Assembly (NCBI GenBank): GCA_946626015.1
Contig: CAMOTT010000102.1
Coordinates: 1 to 7,315 of the forward strand
Length of the DNA: 7,315 bases
Direction: 5' to 3'
Origin: an uncultured Clostridia bacterium
Lineage (GTDB): Bacteria; Bacillota; Clostridia; Oscillospirales; Acutalibacteraceae
Position numbers and translations under genes: made by a program. The notes beneath the pieces are model-generated. The model was not told the origin of the DNA, did not search any database, and worked only from the letters and a program-made list of their open reading frames with translations. This document shows, piece after piece, positions 5,266-7,315 of this stretch (its first letter is position 1; each line of letters opens with the position of its first letter).

Positions 5266-6621
5266 ATGAGAAAGAAAAAAATAAAACAACTATGGGTGTT
5301 AATTCTGACGTTGATCATGCTTGTCGGCACCGCGCCCGCAGCGGGGATAGCGGGATGCTTGTCCTTAACGGCTTCGGCGGCGAAATACTCCGGCGTCTGC
5401 GGACCGAGTCTTACCTGGACTTTCAACACAGCCACAGGGGAGATGGTCATCAGCGGCTATGGTGAGATGGAGGACTATTACAGCCCGTCGCTCGTCCCCT
5501 GGCATGAATACAGAGCGGATATTAAGACCGCGACCATAGGCAACGCAGTGACCGGGATCCACAGTTACGCCTTTTACGGTTGCACGGCTCTTAAGAACAT
5601 AAACATAGGGAACAGCGTTTCAAGTATCGGCGGGGGCGCATTTTCCAACACAGCGTATTACAACGATGCAAACAATTGGGAAAACGGTGTGCTGTATATC
5701 GGAAAATATTTGATCGAGGCAAAAAAATCCCTTGCCGGCGCTTATGTCGTCAAGAAAGGTACGCTCTATATTTGCGATTACGCTTTTGCTGACTGCGAAG
5801 GTCTTACAGATATAATAATAGGCGACAGCGTTATCAACATCGGCAACGGCGCCTTCGCGCACTGCGATGGGCTCACAGGCATAACTATTCCTGACGGGGT
5901 CAGCATAGGCAATTTCGTCTTTGAATACTGTAAGGGACTTACCGACGTTACCATTCCGGACAGCGTTACAAAAGTCGGACGCGGGGCCTTCCGTTACTGC
6001 ACAAATCTTACCGATGCGACGACGGGCAACGGAGTAACAATTATCTGGGACAGTACCTTTGAAGGCTGTTCAAGTCTTGCCGGGATAACCATCGGCCGCA
6101 AAGTGACCGATATCGGTTATGGCGCTTTTGCCGGCTGTACAAGTCTTAAAGACGTGTACTATGCAGGGTCGCGGGAACAATGGGAAGCAGTTAATATCGA
6201 TTATAATACTGCCATCAAGTCCGCCAATATCCACTGCCTGAATATACCCTATATAAGTGAGATCATATCAATCCGCAACTATGTGCCCGCAAGGACCGTA
6301 GATTATAAAACGACAATAACGTTCCATGCCGATCCGGGTCAGAATACAGTTGACGGCGGAGAAATCCATTGGTTTATCAACGATACGGATGAGTTAATAA
6401 ACGGCACCTATACAGTTACCAAGGCAAGGGAGAGTTTTACCGTTCAGGCAAAATACGTCAAGGACGGTGAAGTGCTTGAGGAGTCTGAAGTCGAGCGAGT
6501 CAACGTAAAGACAGACTTTTTTGCAAGGCTGGCGGCTTTCTTCCGCTCCATCTTCGGCACACTGCCAAAGGTAGAGCAATCCTTGCCCGGTGCGGATATG
6601 ACCGACGGAGCGGTCAATTAA
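5266..6621 (+). CDS. Secreted BspA-like leucine-rich-repeat (LRR_5) surface protein
   Basis: A 451-residue exported protein. Residues 1-38 form a signal peptide: MRKKKIK n-region, hydrophobic core from about 9 to 30, then TASA before AKYSG. Residues 41-68 carry the SGVCG...LTWTF...G.M.ISG.GEM cap common in clostridial BspA-like proteins. Leucine-rich repeats of the LRR_5 type run from about 86 to 299 (pattern V..IG..AF..C..L..I.I), broken near 131-165 by an irregular insert (NNWENGVLYIGKYLIEA). Residues about 330-415 form a beta-rich, probably Ig-like domain. The tail has a hydrophobic/basic helix FFARLAAFFRSIFGTLPKVEQ (418-438). There is no LPXTG motif or evident anchor. BspA-like proteins are implicated in surface adhesion, so a binding role outside the cell is likely; the ligand is unknown. 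It is a single gene with its own strong promoter. Confidence 0.88.
   Translation: MRKKKIKQLWVLILTLIMLVGTAPAAGIAGCLSLTASAAKYSGVCGPSLTWTFNTATGEMVISGYGEMEDYYSPSLVPWHEYRADIKTATIGNAVTGIHSYAFYGCTALKNINIGNSVSSIGGGAFSNTAYYNDANNWENGVLYIGKYLIEAKKSLAGAYVVKKGTLYICDYAFADCEGLTDIIIGDSVINIGNGAFAHCDGLTGITIPDGVSIGNFVFEYCKGLTDVTIPDSVTKVGRGAFRYCTNLTDATTGNGVTIIWDSTFEGCSSLAGITIGRKVTDIGYGAFAGCTSLKDVYYAGSREQWEAVNIDYNTAIKSANIHCLNIPYISEIISIRNYVPARTVDYKTTITFHADPGQNTVDGGEIHWFINDTDELINGTYTVTKARESFTVQAKYVKDGEVLEESEVERVNVKTDFFARLAAFFRSIFGTLPKVEQSLPGADMTDGAVN
5806..6150 (+). repeat. Degenerate tandem repeats of about 69 bp coding for leucine-rich repeats
   Basis: Five consecutive repeat units with the AF..C..L..I.I pattern occupy this stretch. 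The conserved phenylalanine codons are at 5854, 5920, 5989, 6058 and 6127, so the period is 69 bases (23 residues) except for the first interval, which is 66 bases (22 residues). Confidence 0.75.
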
Positions 6622-6757
6622 CAGAACACAGACCGTCACCCGCAGGCAGAAGAAGTTCCGCTTGCGCGCCACAGGCTGTACACATTAATGCGTTTGGTAC
6701 TGTTGGTAATGGATAGAAACCAAAAAATATTGAGCTTTGTTAATGAAAACATAAATG

Positions 6758-6790
6758 CCCCCTCTTTCGCCTTTCGGTAAAAAGAGGGGG
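6758..6790. terminator. GC-rich hairpin between convergent genes, probable bidirectional terminator
   Basis: CCCCCTCTTT (6758-6767) pairs perfectly with AAAGAGGGGG (6781-6790) around a 13-base loop. It lies 136 bases after the LRR stop and 17 bases beyond the stop of the convergent minus-strand gene. Neither side has a long T tract (TAAAATGTTGCGTTTT on plus, CATTTATGTTTTC on minus), so it is weaker than the terminator at 3173. The preceding stretch 6622-6757 shows no gene or clear signal. Confidence 0.7.
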
Positions 6791-6807
6791 TAAAATGTTG
6801 CGTTTTA

Positions 6808-7314
6808 TTATTTCTTATTCACCGTTATCTTTGAGTAACTCCCGGCAGGGTATTCCACAACGATGTGCCACACCGCCATATCGCAGGTGCCCACCTCGGG
6901 CGTGTTGGTTTTAACGTTCACGCAAAGCTCGCCGTTGTTGTTATCAACTCCGGTGACCTTGTGGGTTGTTGAGCCGCTGCTTTCCGCCGTGGTGACGATA
7001 AGCAGGACGCCGGTTTTAAAGTAATCCGCCGTGTATTCCCTGCAAAGCGCGGCCAGCTCCACGGTGCCGCTGTTGCCGTAACGGGCTTTCAGCACCTCCG
7101 CGCTGCTGATGATCATGGCGCTTGCGGGAGCCTCGTAGTCGCCTCCGTTTTCCCGAATATATTTCACCTTCAGCTCCCCGGAGGGGGCGGCCTTTGCCGT
7201 AGTTTCAACGGTCGTTTTTTCGGCGGGCTTTTCGGTGCCTTTTTCCTTTGCCGCAGATGTGGTCTGTTCGGTTTTTTCTGTGGTGGTCTCCGATCCTTTG
7301 CCGGTGGTTTTATC
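6808..7314 (-). CDS. Secreted-type protein, C-terminal part: Thr/Lys/Glu linker plus PrcB-like domain (5' end outside window)
   Basis: The frame is open to the right edge, so the GTG at 7167 is internal and 168 C-terminal residues are seen. The first 45 or so (7314 down to about 7180) are a low-complexity, charged Thr/Lys/Glu/Ala stretch (DKTTGKGSETTTEKTEQTT and onward) of the kind that links a signal peptide or lipobox to a folded domain in clostridial secreted proteins. The rest is a small beta-rich domain. Its end, HKVTGVDNNNGELCVNV followed by PEVGTCDMAVWHIVVEYP, resembles the PrcB C-terminal-type domain of clostridial proteins, recalled from family knowledge and not searched. Function unknown; PrcB is named from a protease complex. 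Export cannot be proved without the N-terminus. It converges on the LRR gene through a shared hairpin. Confidence 0.75.
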   Translation of the reverse strand, partial: DKTTGKGSETTTEKTEQTTSAAKEKGTEKPAEKTTVETTAKAAPSGELKVKYIRENGGDYEAPASAMIISSAEVLKARYGNSGTVELAALCREYTADYFKTGVLLIVTTAESSGSTTHKVTGVDNNNGELCVNVKTNTPEVGTCDMAVWHIVVEYPAGSYSKITVNKK

Positions 7315-7315
7315 C

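Noticed and set aside
6693..6724. TTTGGT/ACCAAA inverted repeat downstream of the LRR gene
   Set aside because: Six base pairs with a 20-base loop and no following T tract; too weak to call a terminator or operator.

Overview
The window looks like chromosomal DNA from a gut-type Clostridia bacterium (Oscillospiraceae/Ruminococcaceae-like). The pointers are moderately high GC with AT-rich promoters, strong AGGAGG-type ribosome sites, Firmicutes-style secreted proteins (a BspA-like leucine-rich-repeat protein and a Thr/Lys/Glu linker protein), and an epimerase close to clostridial and Ruminococcus homologues. This placement is an inference from protein character; there is no rRNA or other marker gene. 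I see no phage, transposase, CRISPR array, tRNA or rRNA.

Layout. (1) 2-676 (+): C-terminal part of a calcineurin-like metallophosphoesterase, cut by the left edge. (2) 726-3219 (+): a self-contained two-gene operon with a near-consensus promoter, a 17-bp tandem duplication in the leader, an ATP-grasp ligase, a family 4-type glycosyltransferase starting at GTG, and a strong hairpin terminator that also serves the convergent operon. (3) 5096-3173 (-): a two-gene sugar-type operon, with a dihydrodipicolinate-synthase-superfamily aldolase followed by a D-psicose/D-tagatose 3-epimerase-family enzyme. (4) 5027-5265: a divergent promoter region with two extended -10 promoters and two perfect palindromes. 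(5) 5266-6621 (+): a secreted LRR_5 (BspA-like) surface protein. (6) 6758-6790: a convergent hairpin, then 6808 to the right edge (-): the C-terminal part of a secreted-type protein with a low-complexity linker and a PrcB-like C-terminal domain.

How they work together. The ATP-grasp and glycosyltransferase genes are probably translated from one transcript and fit a job in cell-envelope or glycan building, although neither substrate can be read from sequence. The aldolase and ketose 3-epimerase would sit together in catabolism of an unusual sugar or sugar acid, controlled from the divergent region. The LRR protein and the PrcB-like protein are likely outside the cytoplasmic membrane. The region is mostly recognisable families. 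The most novel points are the unassigned aldolase/epimerase pathway with its palindromic control region and the unassigned ATP-grasp/glycosyltransferase pair.
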